Below, piece by piece: positions 1 through 6,766 of a stretch of 15,156 nt of DNA. The notes beneath the pieces are model-generated. The model worked only from the letters and a program-made list of their open reading frames with translations. It was not told the DNA's origin and made no database searches. This DNA comes from Holophagales bacterium UBA2201. GTDB taxonomy: Bacteria; Acidobacteriota; Thermoanaerobaculia; UBA2201. Both the position numbers and the translations under genes were made by a program. Every line of letters begins with the position of its first letter. The first letter of the stretch is position 1. The stretch lies in assembly GCA_002327305.1 (NCBI GenBank), contig DCUZ01000068.1, forward strand, positions 1-15,156. Direction: 5' to 3'.

Positions 1-51
1 CCTATTTTTGACCCGTCAACTTCGGATTAGAGGAATTTGGCGCCCCGCCCG

Positions 52-60
52 TGCTACAAT
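52..60 (+). promoter_or_regulatory. Extended -10 promoter, probably giving a leaderless mRNA
   Basis: TGC followed by TACAAT (the -10 box is 55-60) forms a TGN-extended -10. It ends 7 bp before the ATG at 68. No convincing -35 lies 16-18 bp upstream, and the bases between the box and the ATG (CAGCATC) contain no Shine-Dalgarno sequence. The expected transcription start is at or next to the A of the ATG. The same arrangement recurs before rnc. Confidence 0.6.
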
Positions 61-67
61 CAGCATC

Positions 68-1297
68 ATGTCCCGGGAGATCCGCCTGCCCGCCCCCCAT
101 CCCCAATTCGTCGCCCGCCGGCCGGGTGGCCAGTTGCGCGCCGACCATCCGGGCACCGCGGTCCGCTTTAACGGCGAGCTGTTCGAGGTGACCCGGGCCG
201 CCCAGGCGGGTCCGGAATGGGTGTACACCCTGGAGCCATGGGATGACGCGCAGACCATCCGGACCCTCGTGGAGTGGGATCCGCATGTCGAGCGGCGGTT
301 CGTCGAAGGGGCCCGCCTGGAGAAGGCCGCCGGGCGGAAGGGGGCCCTGGCGTGGCGCCTTCAGGCCCTCCTCGGTTTTTTGCCGGCTTCGCACCAGGAG
401 CGGCTCAACGCTTCCATCGGCCTGGACCCGGGGAGGGCCACCTTCTGGTCGGCCGTGTTGGAGTGCGCGGCGGGCCTTCCTCTGGCGGTCCTGTTCGTGG
501 TGGGCCGCTATGCCGGGATGATGGGGGGGGCGGGGGGGGAGGGGCGTTGGGAATTCCTCCTCAACCTCCCCGCCTGGCTGGGGGTGCTGGCCATCCTGGC
601 CGTGATCGAGGGGGGACTGCGCCTCGTCCTGAACCTCGCCACGGGAGATCCGATGGGCAGCGTCCCCTTCAACCTGCTCGACCTCCGTCTCAAAGACCCC
701 GCCAAGGATGACCTGATGTCCGACGATTACACCGTGGCCGGGGAGTTTTTCATCGCCCGCACCCCCGTGCCCAAGCCATGGTGGGAAACACCGGGCGGCG
801 TGGTGTGGGAAGGGGAGCCCTACCGGCTCCTGGAGTGCAAGCGGATCCACATGTCCTACCTCTACCGGTTCGGCCGGCTCCACGGGGGCGGGGACGAGGC
901 CGCGGGTTTCGCGCCCGTGGACCCTGTGCGCGAGCGGGTGCGGAACGTGGCCTCCGACCGCGCCTTCGTCCTGGCGCCGCTGTGGGGTTATCTTCCCCCC
1001 GCCATGCAGGCGCGGCTGGAAACCCTGGGGCGCTACCGCCCCCTTCCGTTCGTCCGCCTCTCGATCGGTCTCAATCTGGCCATGGCCGTCCCCATCGTGG
1101 TGGCCGACCTCTGGGCCTTCGCCATCGGCGCCGCGGGGGTGTGGAACGGGTTGCGGTTCCTGTTCGGCCTCTTCCTTCTGCAGGAAAACCTCCTGCGGCT
1201 CTACCGCCTCCTGCGCGACCGCGCCGTCACCGGCAGTTTTTTGGCCTTCCTGGTGAAGCCGGTCTATTACATGGCGTTCCGGGAGGGGCTGGACTGA
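68..1297 (+). CDS. Unrecognised multi-pass membrane protein
   Basis: I do not recognise this 409-residue protein. The N-terminal 125 residues are soluble and charged. Two hydrophobic segments follow at about 127-147 and 167-190, then a hydrophilic stretch of about 150 residues (200-345). A long hydrophobic C-terminal region at about 346-395 probably holds two more helices. There is no signal peptide and no catalytic motif I can name. The start at ATG 68 is preferred over an earlier in-frame start because a clear -10 box ends 7 bp upstream, and starting earlier would put that promoter inside the gene. The stop codon is one base before the cinA ATG, so it is probably the first gene of the cinA-thpR-plsY-gpsA run. 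The location next to lipid and membrane genes fits a membrane role but does not define one. Confidence 0.75.
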   Translation: MSREIRLPAPHPQFVARRPGGQLRADHPGTAVRFNGELFEVTRAAQAGPEWVYTLEPWDDAQTIRTLVEWDPHVERRFVEGARLEKAAGRKGALAWRLQALLGFLPASHQERLNASIGLDPGRATFWSAVLECAAGLPLAVLFVVGRYAGMMGGAGGEGRWEFLLNLPAWLGVLAILAVIEGGLRLVLNLATGDPMGSVPFNLLDLRLKDPAKDDLMSDDYTVAGEFFIARTPVPKPWWETPGGVVWEGEPYRLLECKRIHMSYLYRFGRLHGGGDEAAGFAPVDPVRERVRNVASDRAFVLAPLWGYLPPAMQARLETLGRYRPLPFVRLSIGLNLAMAVPIVVADLWAFAIGAAGVWNGLRFLFGLFLLQENLLRLYRLLRDRAVTGSFLAFLVKPVYYMAFREGLD

Positions 1298-1298
1298 C

Positions 1299-2507
1299 AT
1301 GCGCGCCGCGTTCATCGCCGTCGGAAGCGAACTCCTGCGCCCCGGGTCCCGGGAGACGAACGGGGGGGTTCTGGCCGGCCACCTGGAGCGCTACCACCTG
1401 CCGCTGGAGGGGCGGTATTCCGTCCCCGACGAACGGGATGCCCTGGTGAGACTGTTGGAGTTCCTCGATCCCGTCCCCCTGGTCGTCCTGAGCGGGGGGC
1501 TGGGGCCCACGCAGGACGACCTGACGCGGGAGGCCCTGGCCAGGTACCTCGCGGTCCCCCTGGTCTATCACGAGGAACTCTGGCAGGACATCCGGGCGGC
1601 TTTCGCCCGGTGGGGGAGGGAGCCGACGGAGACCAACCGCCGGCAGGCGTTCCTGCCCGAGGGGGCCGAACCCCTCCCCAATCCCAAGGGGACGGCCTGC
1701 GGGGTCCTGTTCGAACGCGGGGGGAAGACCTGGGTCTGCCTGCCCGGCGTGCCGGCAGAATTCGAGGCCATGTTGGAGCCCGCCCTGGCGCCGTTGATGG
1801 CGGCCCTCGATCTCAAACCCATTTTCCGGACGACCTTCCGCCTCTCCGGATGCGGCGAGTCCCAGGTGGAGGAGAACCTGAAGCCGTTCTACCGGAGGTT
1901 CGGATCCGACCATTTCACCATTCTCGCGGGCGCGGGGGAAATACGGCTCCATGTCCATCATGCCGACCCGGACCGCTTCCGCGCCATGGAGGAGGAGATC
2001 CGGGAATGCGTCCAGGAGTGGATCGCCTGCGAGGGCGAGGAGACGCTGGAGGGGAAGGTCCGGCGGCTGCTCCTGGGGCGCGGCTGGACCCTCGCCGCGG
2101 CGGAGTCGTGCACGGGGGGCGCCTTCGGGGCCCGCCTCGTCCGCGAGCCGGGGATCTCGGCGGTGTTCAAAGGGGGCGTGACCGCCTACGCCGACGAGAT
2201 CAAAACGGAGTTTTTGGCCGTTGAGCCCCGCCTGCTGGAGGAGAAGGGGGCGGTGAGCCCCGAAACGGCCCTGGCCATGGCGCGGGGGGCGGCGCGCGCC
2301 TTCGGAACGGAAGTGGGGGTCGGCATCACCGGGATCGCGGGGCCCGACGGCGGGACCACCGAGAAACCGGTGGGAACGGTGTGCATCGCCGTGAGCACCC
2401 CCTGCGTGGAGTCGGTCCGGAGGTTCCTCTTCGGCGGGGACCGCCCCCGCGTCCAGATGCTGGCGGTGGCCAATGCCCTCGACCTGCTCTGGAGGGCCCT
2501 CGCGTGA
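1299..2507 (+). CDS. cinA: CinA: MoaB-like domain plus NMN amidohydrolase
   Basis: This is a 402-residue two-domain CinA. The N-terminal MoaB/MogA-like (COG1058) domain spans about 1-170, with SGGLGPTQDD at 65-74 and the conserved LPGVPAEFEAM near 148. The C-terminal PncC-type domain spans about 248-402, with AESCTGG at 268-274 and TGIAGPDGGTTEKPVGT at 344-360. By family knowledge, the C-terminal domain deamidates nicotinamide mononucleotide to nicotinate mononucleotide in pyridine nucleotide recycling, and the N-terminal domain of full-length CinA has ADP-ribose pyrophosphatase activity in some species. In some Gram-positive bacteria the gene is linked to competence, but nothing here supports that role. 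It starts one base after the upstream stop codon, and its own stop overlaps the GTG of thpR, so translation is probably coupled on both sides. Length is normal for the family. Confidence 0.95.
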   Translation: MRAAFIAVGSELLRPGSRETNGGVLAGHLERYHLPLEGRYSVPDERDALVRLLEFLDPVPLVVLSGGLGPTQDDLTREALARYLAVPLVYHEELWQDIRAAFARWGREPTETNRRQAFLPEGAEPLPNPKGTACGVLFERGGKTWVCLPGVPAEFEAMLEPALAPLMAALDLKPIFRTTFRLSGCGESQVEENLKPFYRRFGSDHFTILAGAGEIRLHVHHADPDRFRAMEEEIRECVQEWIACEGEETLEGKVRRLLLGRGWTLAAAESCTGGAFGARLVREPGISAVFKGGVTAYADEIKTEFLAVEPRLLEEKGAVSPETALAMARGAARAFGTEVGVGITGIAGPDGGTTEKPVGTVCIAVSTPCVESVRRFLFGGDRPRVQMLAVANALDLLWRALA

Positions 2508-3061
2508 GATTGTTCGCCGGCCTGCCCGCCCCGCCCCCCATTCAGGCCCTTTGGGCGGACCGGCTTTCGAGGTTGAAGCGGAGCGGCCCCCATGCCTCCT
2601 GGGTGGTCCCGGAGAACCTCCATATCACCTTGAAGTTCCTGGGAGAAACCGGAGCCCATCGGTTGGAGGAGATCACGGCGGCCTTGAAGGAGGCGGCGGC
2701 GCCTTTTGTTCCGGTGGCCCTGCCGTTCGAGGGGGTGGGCTTTTTCCCCCATGAGCGCAAACCCCGCGTCCTCATCCTGCGGTACCATCGGGATCCGGCG
2801 CTGGTGGACCTGTTCGGGAGGGTGGAGGATCGTCTGGCCCCCCTGGGCTATGCCAGGGAGCGCCGGCCCTTCGAAGTGCACCTGACCCTGGCCCGCCTCC
2901 GCCGGCCCTGGCCTCCGGGAGAGGCCGACCGCGTCGCGGCGGACCTGGGGACGATCCCCTGGCCCCCCTTTCCTGCCGCCGGTTTCGTTCTGTTTGAAAG
3001 CATCCTTTCCCCGGCCGGGGCGGTGTATATCCCCCTGGGCCGGTTTCCGGAGAAGGCATGA
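2504..3061 (+). CDS. thpR: RNA 2',3'-cyclic phosphodiesterase (2'-5' RNA ligase family)
   Basis: This is a 185-residue member of the 2H phosphoesterase superfamily. Both signature motifs are present: HITL at 40-43 and HLTL at 126-129, whose two histidines form the active site. The C-terminal strand FESILSPAGAVYIPLGRF is typical of the LigT/ThpR family. It hydrolyses 2',3'-cyclic phosphate RNA ends to 2'-phosphomonoesters and shows weak 2'-5' ligase activity in vitro. The start is GTG 2504, which shares four bases (GTGA) with the cinA stop; starting there gives the expected RLFAGLP N-terminus. Any earlier start would overlap cinA heavily. The stop overlaps the plsY ATG (ATGA). cinA-thpR adjacency occurs in other bacteria, sometimes followed by recA, but here the next gene is plsY. 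Confidence 0.92.
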   Translation: MRLFAGLPAPPPIQALWADRLSRLKRSGPHASWVVPENLHITLKFLGETGAHRLEEITAALKEAAAPFVPVALPFEGVGFFPHERKPRVLILRYHRDPALVDLFGRVEDRLAPLGYARERRPFEVHLTLARLRRPWPPGEADRVAADLGTIPWPPFPAAGFVLFESILSPAGAVYIPLGRFPEKA

Positions 3062-3660
3062 ACCCATCCCTCCTCCCGTGGGCCCTCCTGGGCTACCTGC
3101 TGGGTTCCATCCCGTTCGGCTATCTCATCACCCGCCTCGTCGCCGGCCGGGACATCCGCCGGGAGGGGAGCGGCAACATCGGGGCAACCAACGTCTCCCG
3201 GGCCCTGGGGTGGAAGGGGGGGGTGGCGACGATGGTCCTCGATGTGGCCAAAGGGGCGGCGCCGGTGGCCCTGGCGGCCCACTTCGACCCCCACCCCCTC
3301 GTCGCCGGGGCGGCCGGCCTGGCGGCGGTCCTCGGCCACTGCTACCCCCTGTTCCTGGGATTCCGGGGAGGCAAGGCGGTGGCCACTTCGCTGGGGGTCT
3401 TCCTGGTGCTCGCGCCCCTGCCGTGCCTCGCGGCGGCGGGCGTCTTCGTCCTGACCATCGCCCTCACCCGGTATGTCTCCCTGGGCTCCCTCCTGGCCGC
3501 GGCGGCTTTCCCCTTCCTGCTCCTGCTCTTCGGGAAACCGGAGGCCACCGCCGTCATGGCGGCCTGCATCGCGGGGCTCATCGTCTGGCGCCACCGGGAG
3601 AACATCGGGCGGCTGGTGAGGGGGGAGGAACGCAAATTCGGACGAAAGGGGCGCTCATGA
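3058..3660 (+). CDS. plsY: Glycerol-3-phosphate acyltransferase PlsY
   Basis: This is a 200-residue integral inner-membrane protein. It transfers the acyl group from acyl-phosphate to sn-glycerol-3-phosphate to make lysophosphatidic acid, the first committed step of phospholipid synthesis. Family motifs seen are GSIPFGYL at 16-23, GSGNIGATNV at 37-46 (phosphate-binding loop), LDVAKG at 61-66, and GHCYPLFLGFRGGKAVAT at 93-110. Five hydrophobic stretches are visible (about 5-27, 55-72, 80-100, 110-140 and 145-175). The tail is basic, as expected for the cytoplasmic side. It overlaps thpR by four bases upstream and gpsA by four bases downstream. The partner enzyme PlsX, which makes acyl-phosphate, is not in the window. 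Confidence 0.97.
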   Translation: MNPSLLPWALLGYLLGSIPFGYLITRLVAGRDIRREGSGNIGATNVSRALGWKGGVATMVLDVAKGAAPVALAAHFDPHPLVAGAAGLAAVLGHCYPLFLGFRGGKAVATSLGVFLVLAPLPCLAAAGVFVLTIALTRYVSLGSLLAAAAFPFLLLLFGKPEATAVMAACIAGLIVWRHRENIGRLVRGEERKFGRKGRS

Positions 3661-4658
3661 ACATCGCCGTCATCGGGGCCGGGTCCTGGGGGACCGCCCT
3701 GGCCCACTATTTCCGCCGGACAGATCATGCGGTCTCGCTGTGGGCCTTCGAGGCCGAACTGCCCGGGCTGATCTCCCGCACGGGGGAAAATCCCTGGTTC
3801 CTCCCCGGCTTCCCCCTTCCTCCCGGCATCCGATGCACCGCCCGGCTGGCAGAGGCGCTGGAGGGCGCCGAGGTGGTTTTTCTCGTGGTTCCCGCCCAGC
3901 ATTTGCGCTCCGTTCTGCGGGAATTGGCCGTGGTATCGGCAGGCCCGCCGGCGGTGGTCTCGTGCGCCAAGGGGGTCGAGCGGGGGACCCTGCATCGGAT
4001 GTCGGAGGTGATCGCCGAAGAACTGGGGGGGCGGGCCGCCGCCCACGCCTGCCTTTCCGGCCCCACCTTCGCCCGGGAGGTGGCCGCCGGGATGCCCACC
4101 GCCGCCGTCTTCGCCTCGGATGATGAGCCCTTCGCCCGGCGGCTCCAGCAGGCCCTCTCCGGCCCCGAGTTTAGGTTCTATCGCACCGCCGACCTGGTGG
4201 GGGTGGAGATGGCGGGGGCCCTAAAGAACATCTACGCCATCGCCTCCGGAATGGTCAGGGGGCTGGGCTACGGGGCCAATCCCTGGGCCGCCCTCCTCAC
4301 GCGGGGCGTCCACGAAATGACGCGCCTGTGCCTGGCCATGGGAGGCCAGCGGGAGACCCTGTCCGGGCTGGCCGGGCTGGGGGACCTGATCCTCACCTGC
4401 TCTTCCGACCTCTCCCGGAACTACCAGGTGGGGGTGCGGGTCGGAGAGGGGAAAACCCTCGCCCAGGCCACGGAGGGGATGCGGATGGTGGCCGAGGGGG
4501 TGCCCACCACCGAAGCCGCCCTGGCCCTGGCCCGCCGTCATGGGGTGGACCTCCCCATCGCCGAAGGGGTGGCCCGCATCCTCTTCGAGGGGCTGGCCCC
4601 CCGCAAGGTCGTCGAGGCCCTGATGACGCGCAGTTTGAAGGAGGAAGCCCGCCTGTGA
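3657..4658 (+). CDS. gpsA: Glycerol-3-phosphate dehydrogenase [NAD(P)+] GpsA
   Basis: This is a 333-residue cytoplasmic enzyme that reduces dihydroxyacetone phosphate to sn-glycerol-3-phosphate. The N-terminal Rossmann domain opens with IGAGSWGTALA at about 6-16. SCAKG with Lys105 and LSGPTFA at 133-139 follow. The C-terminal helical domain has ALKNIYAIASG with the catalytic Lys190, then NPWAALLTRG and SGLAGLGDLILTCSSDLSRN. All key motifs are intact and the length is normal. The start ATG 3657 overlaps the plsY stop and gives the standard MNIAVIGAGSWG beginning. Its product is the direct substrate of PlsY from the preceding gene, so the pair is a functional unit for phospholipid head-group supply. 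Its stop overlaps the GTG of the next gene. Confidence 0.97.
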   Translation: MNIAVIGAGSWGTALAHYFRRTDHAVSLWAFEAELPGLISRTGENPWFLPGFPLPPGIRCTARLAEALEGAEVVFLVVPAQHLRSVLRELAVVSAGPPAVVSCAKGVERGTLHRMSEVIAEELGGRAAAHACLSGPTFAREVAAGMPTAAVFASDDEPFARRLQQALSGPEFRFYRTADLVGVEMAGALKNIYAIASGMVRGLGYGANPWAALLTRGVHEMTRLCLAMGGQRETLSGLAGLGDLILTCSSDLSRNYQVGVRVGEGKTLAQATEGMRMVAEGVPTTEAALALARRHGVDLPIAEGVARILFEGLAPRKVVEALMTRSLKEEARL

Positions 4659-5461
4659 TCGATATCCACAACCACATCCTGCCGGGGCTGGACGACGGGG
4701 CGAAGGACATGCCCGAGGCCCTGGCCATGGCCGAAATGGCCGCCTCCGACGGCATCACCCACATCGTCTGCACCCCGCACGCCTTTCCGGATGTCTATTT
4801 CCCGGAATTGGAGCGCGTGAGGGAGGCGTTCGGCGCGTTCAAGGCCAGCCTCGCCGAGACCCGCATTCCGATGGACCTTTTTCTGGGCCACGATATCCAC
4901 CTGGTCCCGGAAACGCTGGACTGGCTGAAGTCCGGGAGGGTCCTCACCCTCAACGGCGGTCGCTACTGCCTCGTGGAGCCCCCCGAGTTCTTCAGCCCCG
5001 CGGAATTGGAGTCCATCCTGTTCGTCCTCCGCCGCGAGGGGTACCGCCCCATCATCACCCATCCGGAGCGGTACGCCGCGTTCCTGGACGCCCCCGGCCT
5101 GGTGGACCGGCTGGCCGAGCAGGGCAATTTCATGCAGGTCACCGCCGGCGCCCTGCGGGGGCGGTTCGGCCGGCCCGCCCAGGCCTTTTGCCGCCGGATG
5201 GCCCGCCGGCGCCTCATCCACCTGGTCGCGTCCGACGCCCACAGCCCCCGTCGGAGGCATCCGGGCCTGCGCAAGGCCTTCCTCGTCCTGCGGGAATGGG
5301 CCGGGGACGAGGATGCAAACACCATCATGGAAAACGCCGCGGCGGTGCTGGAAGACCGCGACATCGCCCCCTTCCCGCCCCGGGACGAGCGGACCTGGCT
5401 CCAGCGCCTCTCCGACCGGCTTTTCAACCGGGGTGGACGCCGCGGCAGGGGCGACGGTTGA
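4655..5461 (+). CDS. CpsB/YwqE-type PHP phosphatase (protein-tyrosine phosphatase family)
   Basis: This 268-residue protein belongs to the manganese-dependent PHP-domain phosphatases that dephosphorylate bacterial tyrosine kinases controlling capsule or exopolysaccharide synthesis. Metal-binding motifs are in order: IDIHNHILPGLDDGA (His5, His7), VCTPH (His42), GHDI (Asp80, where many family members have Glu), Glu108 in LVEPP, ITHPERY (His136) and VASDAH (Asp194, His196). The tail after about 240 is rich in arginine. The start is GTG 4655, overlapping the gpsA stop by four bases, with AAGGAGG about 10 bp upstream. A start there yields the M-IDIHNH terminus usual for the family. No Wzc-type tyrosine kinase or capsule gene is in the window, so its substrate is unknown. 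A small-molecule phosphatase role cannot be excluded. The family call is firm, the substrate is not. Confidence 0.88.
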   Translation: MIDIHNHILPGLDDGAKDMPEALAMAEMAASDGITHIVCTPHAFPDVYFPELERVREAFGAFKASLAETRIPMDLFLGHDIHLVPETLDWLKSGRVLTLNGGRYCLVEPPEFFSPAELESILFVLRREGYRPIITHPERYAAFLDAPGLVDRLAEQGNFMQVTAGALRGRFGRPAQAFCRRMARRRLIHLVASDAHSPRRRHPGLRKAFLVLREWAGDEDANTIMENAAAVLEDRDIAPFPPRDERTWLQRLSDRLFNRGGRRGRGDG

Positions 5462-5486
5462 CAAATGGCCGCGGAAATCCTAAAAT
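5458..5486 (+). promoter_or_regulatory. Consensus sigma-70 promoter for the STAS operon
   Basis: TTGACA (5458-5463) is a perfect -35. TAAAAT (5481-5486) is the -10, with an optimal 17-bp spacer. The -35 overlaps the stop codon TGA (5459-5461) of the preceding gene, so the downstream pair can be transcribed independently of the long upstream operon. It lacks the TGN extension seen in the other promoters here, in line with having a full -35. Confidence 0.85.
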
Positions 5487-5507
5487 GAGGGTTACGATGA
5501 AACCCAT

Positions 5508-5513
5508 AGGAGG
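5508..5513 (+). promoter_or_regulatory. Strong Shine-Dalgarno site of the STAS gene
   Basis: AGGAGG lies 6 bp upstream of the ATG at 5520. It is the strongest ribosome-binding site on the plus strand of the window and fixes the start of the STAS gene. Confidence 0.85.
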
Positions 5514-5519
5514 CACTGC

Positions 5520-5849
5520 ATGAACATCTCCGTCCGCGTAGAATCCGGCGCATCCATCATGGATCTCAAGGGCAAGCTGGTCCTGGGTGAGGGGGACGTG
5601 GCCCTCCGGGGCCAGGTCCTGGATTCCCTCAAGTCCGGGGTCAAGCGCATCGTCCTCAACCTGGAGAAGGTCACCGCCATGGACTCCTCCGGCCTGGGTG
5701 AGATCATCCGCTCCTACACCACGGCCAAGAAGGACGGCGTGGACCTGGTTCTGCTCAACCCCAACGAAAAGATCTTCGACCTGTTGATGCTCACCAAGCT
5801 CGTGACCGTCCTGCCCGTCTTCCGCGACGAGAAACAGGCCCTCGGATAG
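5520..5849 (+). CDS. STAS-domain anti-sigma factor antagonist
   Basis: This is a 109-residue single STAS domain of the SpoIIAA/RsbV type. The hallmark MDSSGLGEII sits at 54-63. In characterised relatives the serine in this loop (here probably Ser57) is phosphorylated by an anti-sigma kinase, and the unphosphorylated form binds the kinase so that a sigma factor is released. The sequence before it, RIVLNLEKVTAMDSSG, has the usual strand-loop pattern. No anti-sigma kinase, PP2C phosphatase or sigma factor is in the window, so the partner is unknown. It could equally serve a non-sigma partner switch. It has its own consensus promoter and strong Shine-Dalgarno site. An HTH-EIIA gene follows after 10 bp and is likely co-transcribed. 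Confidence 0.93.
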   Translation: MNISVRVESGASIMDLKGKLVLGEGDVALRGQVLDSLKSGVKRIVLNLEKVTAMDSSGLGEIIRSYTTAKKDGVDLVLLNPNEKIFDLLMLTKLVTVLPVFRDEKQALG

Positions 5850-5859
5850 GCGGGGAGGC

Positions 5860-6540
5860 ATGGACCCCAACCTCTTCACGCTCAACGAGGTGGCGGCGTT
5901 CCTCCGTCTTTCGGAGGAGCAGATCATGAACCTGGTCGGCACCAAGCGCATCCCCTTCGTGGAACTGGAGGGCAAGCACCTCTTCCCGAAGGACAAGATC
6001 GAGGCCTGGATCGAGAACAACCTGCCCGCCGACCTCGACGAGGGCGCCCCGCCGGACACCCTGCTCAAGGTCCCGCTCACCAATTTCATCCCCCGGGGCG
6101 GCATCCTGTTCACCCTCGGCAAGAAGCCCAAGGACGCCATCCTCTCCCATCTGGTCACCCTTTCCCAGCGGTTCGGGTGCATCTCCGACCCTGAGGGGTT
6201 CCTCGACGCCCTCAAGGAACGGGAGCAGATGGTCTCCACCGCGCTGGAGGGGGGGGTGGCCTTCCTCCACACGCGGCGGCGGATCCCCAAGAACATCCTC
6301 CGCCCCTTCATCCTGGTGGGGGTCTCGCAGGACGGCCTGCATTGGGACGCCCCCGACGGGAAACCCACCCATGTGCTGGTCCTGATGGGCCTGCGGCACG
6401 ACACCCTCCACCTCAAGATCCTCTCCCAGTTGGCCCGCATGACGCGCGCCGGGATGGTGAAGAAGTTGATGGAGGCGGGGGAGGAGGAAAAGGCCGTGAA
6501 GGTGCTGGTCGCCCTCGAGAAGAAGTGCCCGCGAACATAA
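5860..6540 (+). CDS. Excisionase-type HTH fused to a PTS EIIA (PtsN-like) domain
   Basis: This 226-residue protein has two domains. Residues 5-52 (FTLNEVAAFLRLSEEQIMNL...LFPKDKIEAWI) are a MerR/excisionase-type winged helix-turn-helix. Residues about 70-215 are a fructose/nitrogen-type PTS EIIA. Key EIIA residues are Arg121 in EREQMVST, the phospho-acceptor His137 in GGVAFLHT, and His184 in DTLHLKILSQLAR. Their spacing matches Arg57/His73/His120 of E. coli EIIA-Ntr as I recall it. The usual Pro before the active histidine is Leu here. The likely role is regulatory: a DNA-binding or docking protein whose state depends on phosphoryl transfer. No EI, HPr or EIIBC is nearby. The start ATG 5860 is the only plausible one because a TAG just upstream and the HTH constrain it, although GGGGAGG sits unusually close (1-2 bases) to it. 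It is probably co-transcribed with the STAS gene. Confidence 0.88.
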   Translation: MDPNLFTLNEVAAFLRLSEEQIMNLVGTKRIPFVELEGKHLFPKDKIEAWIENNLPADLDEGAPPDTLLKVPLTNFIPRGGILFTLGKKPKDAILSHLVTLSQRFGCISDPEGFLDALKEREQMVSTALEGGVAFLHTRRRIPKNILRPFILVGVSQDGLHWDAPDGKPTHVLVLMGLRHDTLHLKILSQLARMTRAGMVKKLMEAGEEEKAVKVLVALEKKCPRT

Positions 6541-6544
6541 ATTC

Positions 6545-6579
6545 AGTTTCAAGTTTCAGGTTTCAAGTTCCAAGTCAAG
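6545..6579 (+). repeat. Heptamer tandem repeat, TTTCAAG family (left arm)
   Basis: Five 7-bp units: AGTTTCA, AGTTTCA, GGTTTCA, AGTTCCA and AGTCAAG. The array starts 5 bp after the stop codon of the EIIA gene and precedes its terminator hairpin. The first 24 bp match the reverse complement of 6741-6764 with one mismatch. Confidence 0.85.
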
Positions 6580-6583
6580 ACAA

Positions 6584-6606
6584 AGCGCCCCGGATTTCGG
6601 GGCGCT
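6584..6606 (+). terminator. Terminator after the STAS / HTH-EIIA operon
   Basis: A 9-bp perfect stem, AGCGCCCCG (6584-6592) with CGGGGCGCT (6598-6606), has a GATTT loop. It is followed by a T-rich but interrupted tract (ATTGATTTCTTCT). It sits 43 bp after the EIIA stop codon. The T tract is imperfect, so efficiency may be moderate. Confidence 0.7.
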
Positions 6607-6714
6607 ATTGATTTCTTCTGTGGCGTTCTGCCTCCGGTCGGGACGGCTTTCGGGTGGGGCAATGGCACGCTCTCCCTGTCCTCAGTAAGCGGAGGACGCT
6701 GTACCGGCCAAAAA
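6607..6714. other. Unassigned structured intergenic stretch
   Basis: There is no credible gene here; reading frames across it are open but lack family resemblance. It contains a small hairpin, GTCCTC (6678-6683) with GAGGAC (6692-6697). The stretch lies inside the inverted heptamer pair and is flanked by strong hairpins, which suggests the core of a small dispersed element. That is inference only, because a second copy is not in the window. Confidence 0.35.
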
Positions 6715-6739
6715 ATAGGCGGCCGCTGAGGCCGCCTAT
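6710..6739 (-). terminator. Rho-independent terminator for the hom-ALDH operon
   Basis: On the minus strand, a 10-bp perfect stem pairs 6730-6739 with 6715-6724 around a 5-base loop. It is followed by six T residues (A6710-A6715 on the plus strand). This is the classical arrangement for ending transcription that comes from the aldehyde dehydrogenase gene. Confidence 0.85.
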
Positions 6740-6743
6740 GACT

Positions 6744-6764
6744 TGAAACCTGAAACCTGAAACT
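6744..6764 (-). repeat. Heptamer tandem repeat, TTTCAAG family (right arm)
   Basis: Three units on the plus strand: TGAAACC, TGAAACC and TGAAACT. They are the inverse of the left array, lying between two hairpins downstream of the aldehyde dehydrogenase gene. Confidence 0.85.
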
Positions 6765-6766
6765 AT

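Larger units (their letters stand above)
6545..6764. repeat. Inverted repeat pair enclosing terminators and hairpins
   Basis: Arms 6545-6568 and 6741-6764 are inverted copies (23 of 24 bases). Both arms consist of heptamer units. They enclose a hairpin at 6584-6606, a weaker one at 6678-6697 and a minus-strand terminator at 6715-6739. The gap separates two convergent genes. The structure could fold as a long stem in RNA of either strand. It resembles a small non-coding element, but no target-site duplication is evident. Confidence 0.6.

Noticed and set aside
8..60. TTGACC (8-13) as the -35 partner of TACAAT (55-60)
   Set aside because: The spacing is 41 bp, far too long for one promoter. The TGN extension is the likelier recognition element.
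2..1315. A 437-codon minus-strand frame opposite the first gene
   Set aside because: It is His/Gly/Pro-rich low-complexity translation. The plus strand has hydrophobic segments and fits the operon.
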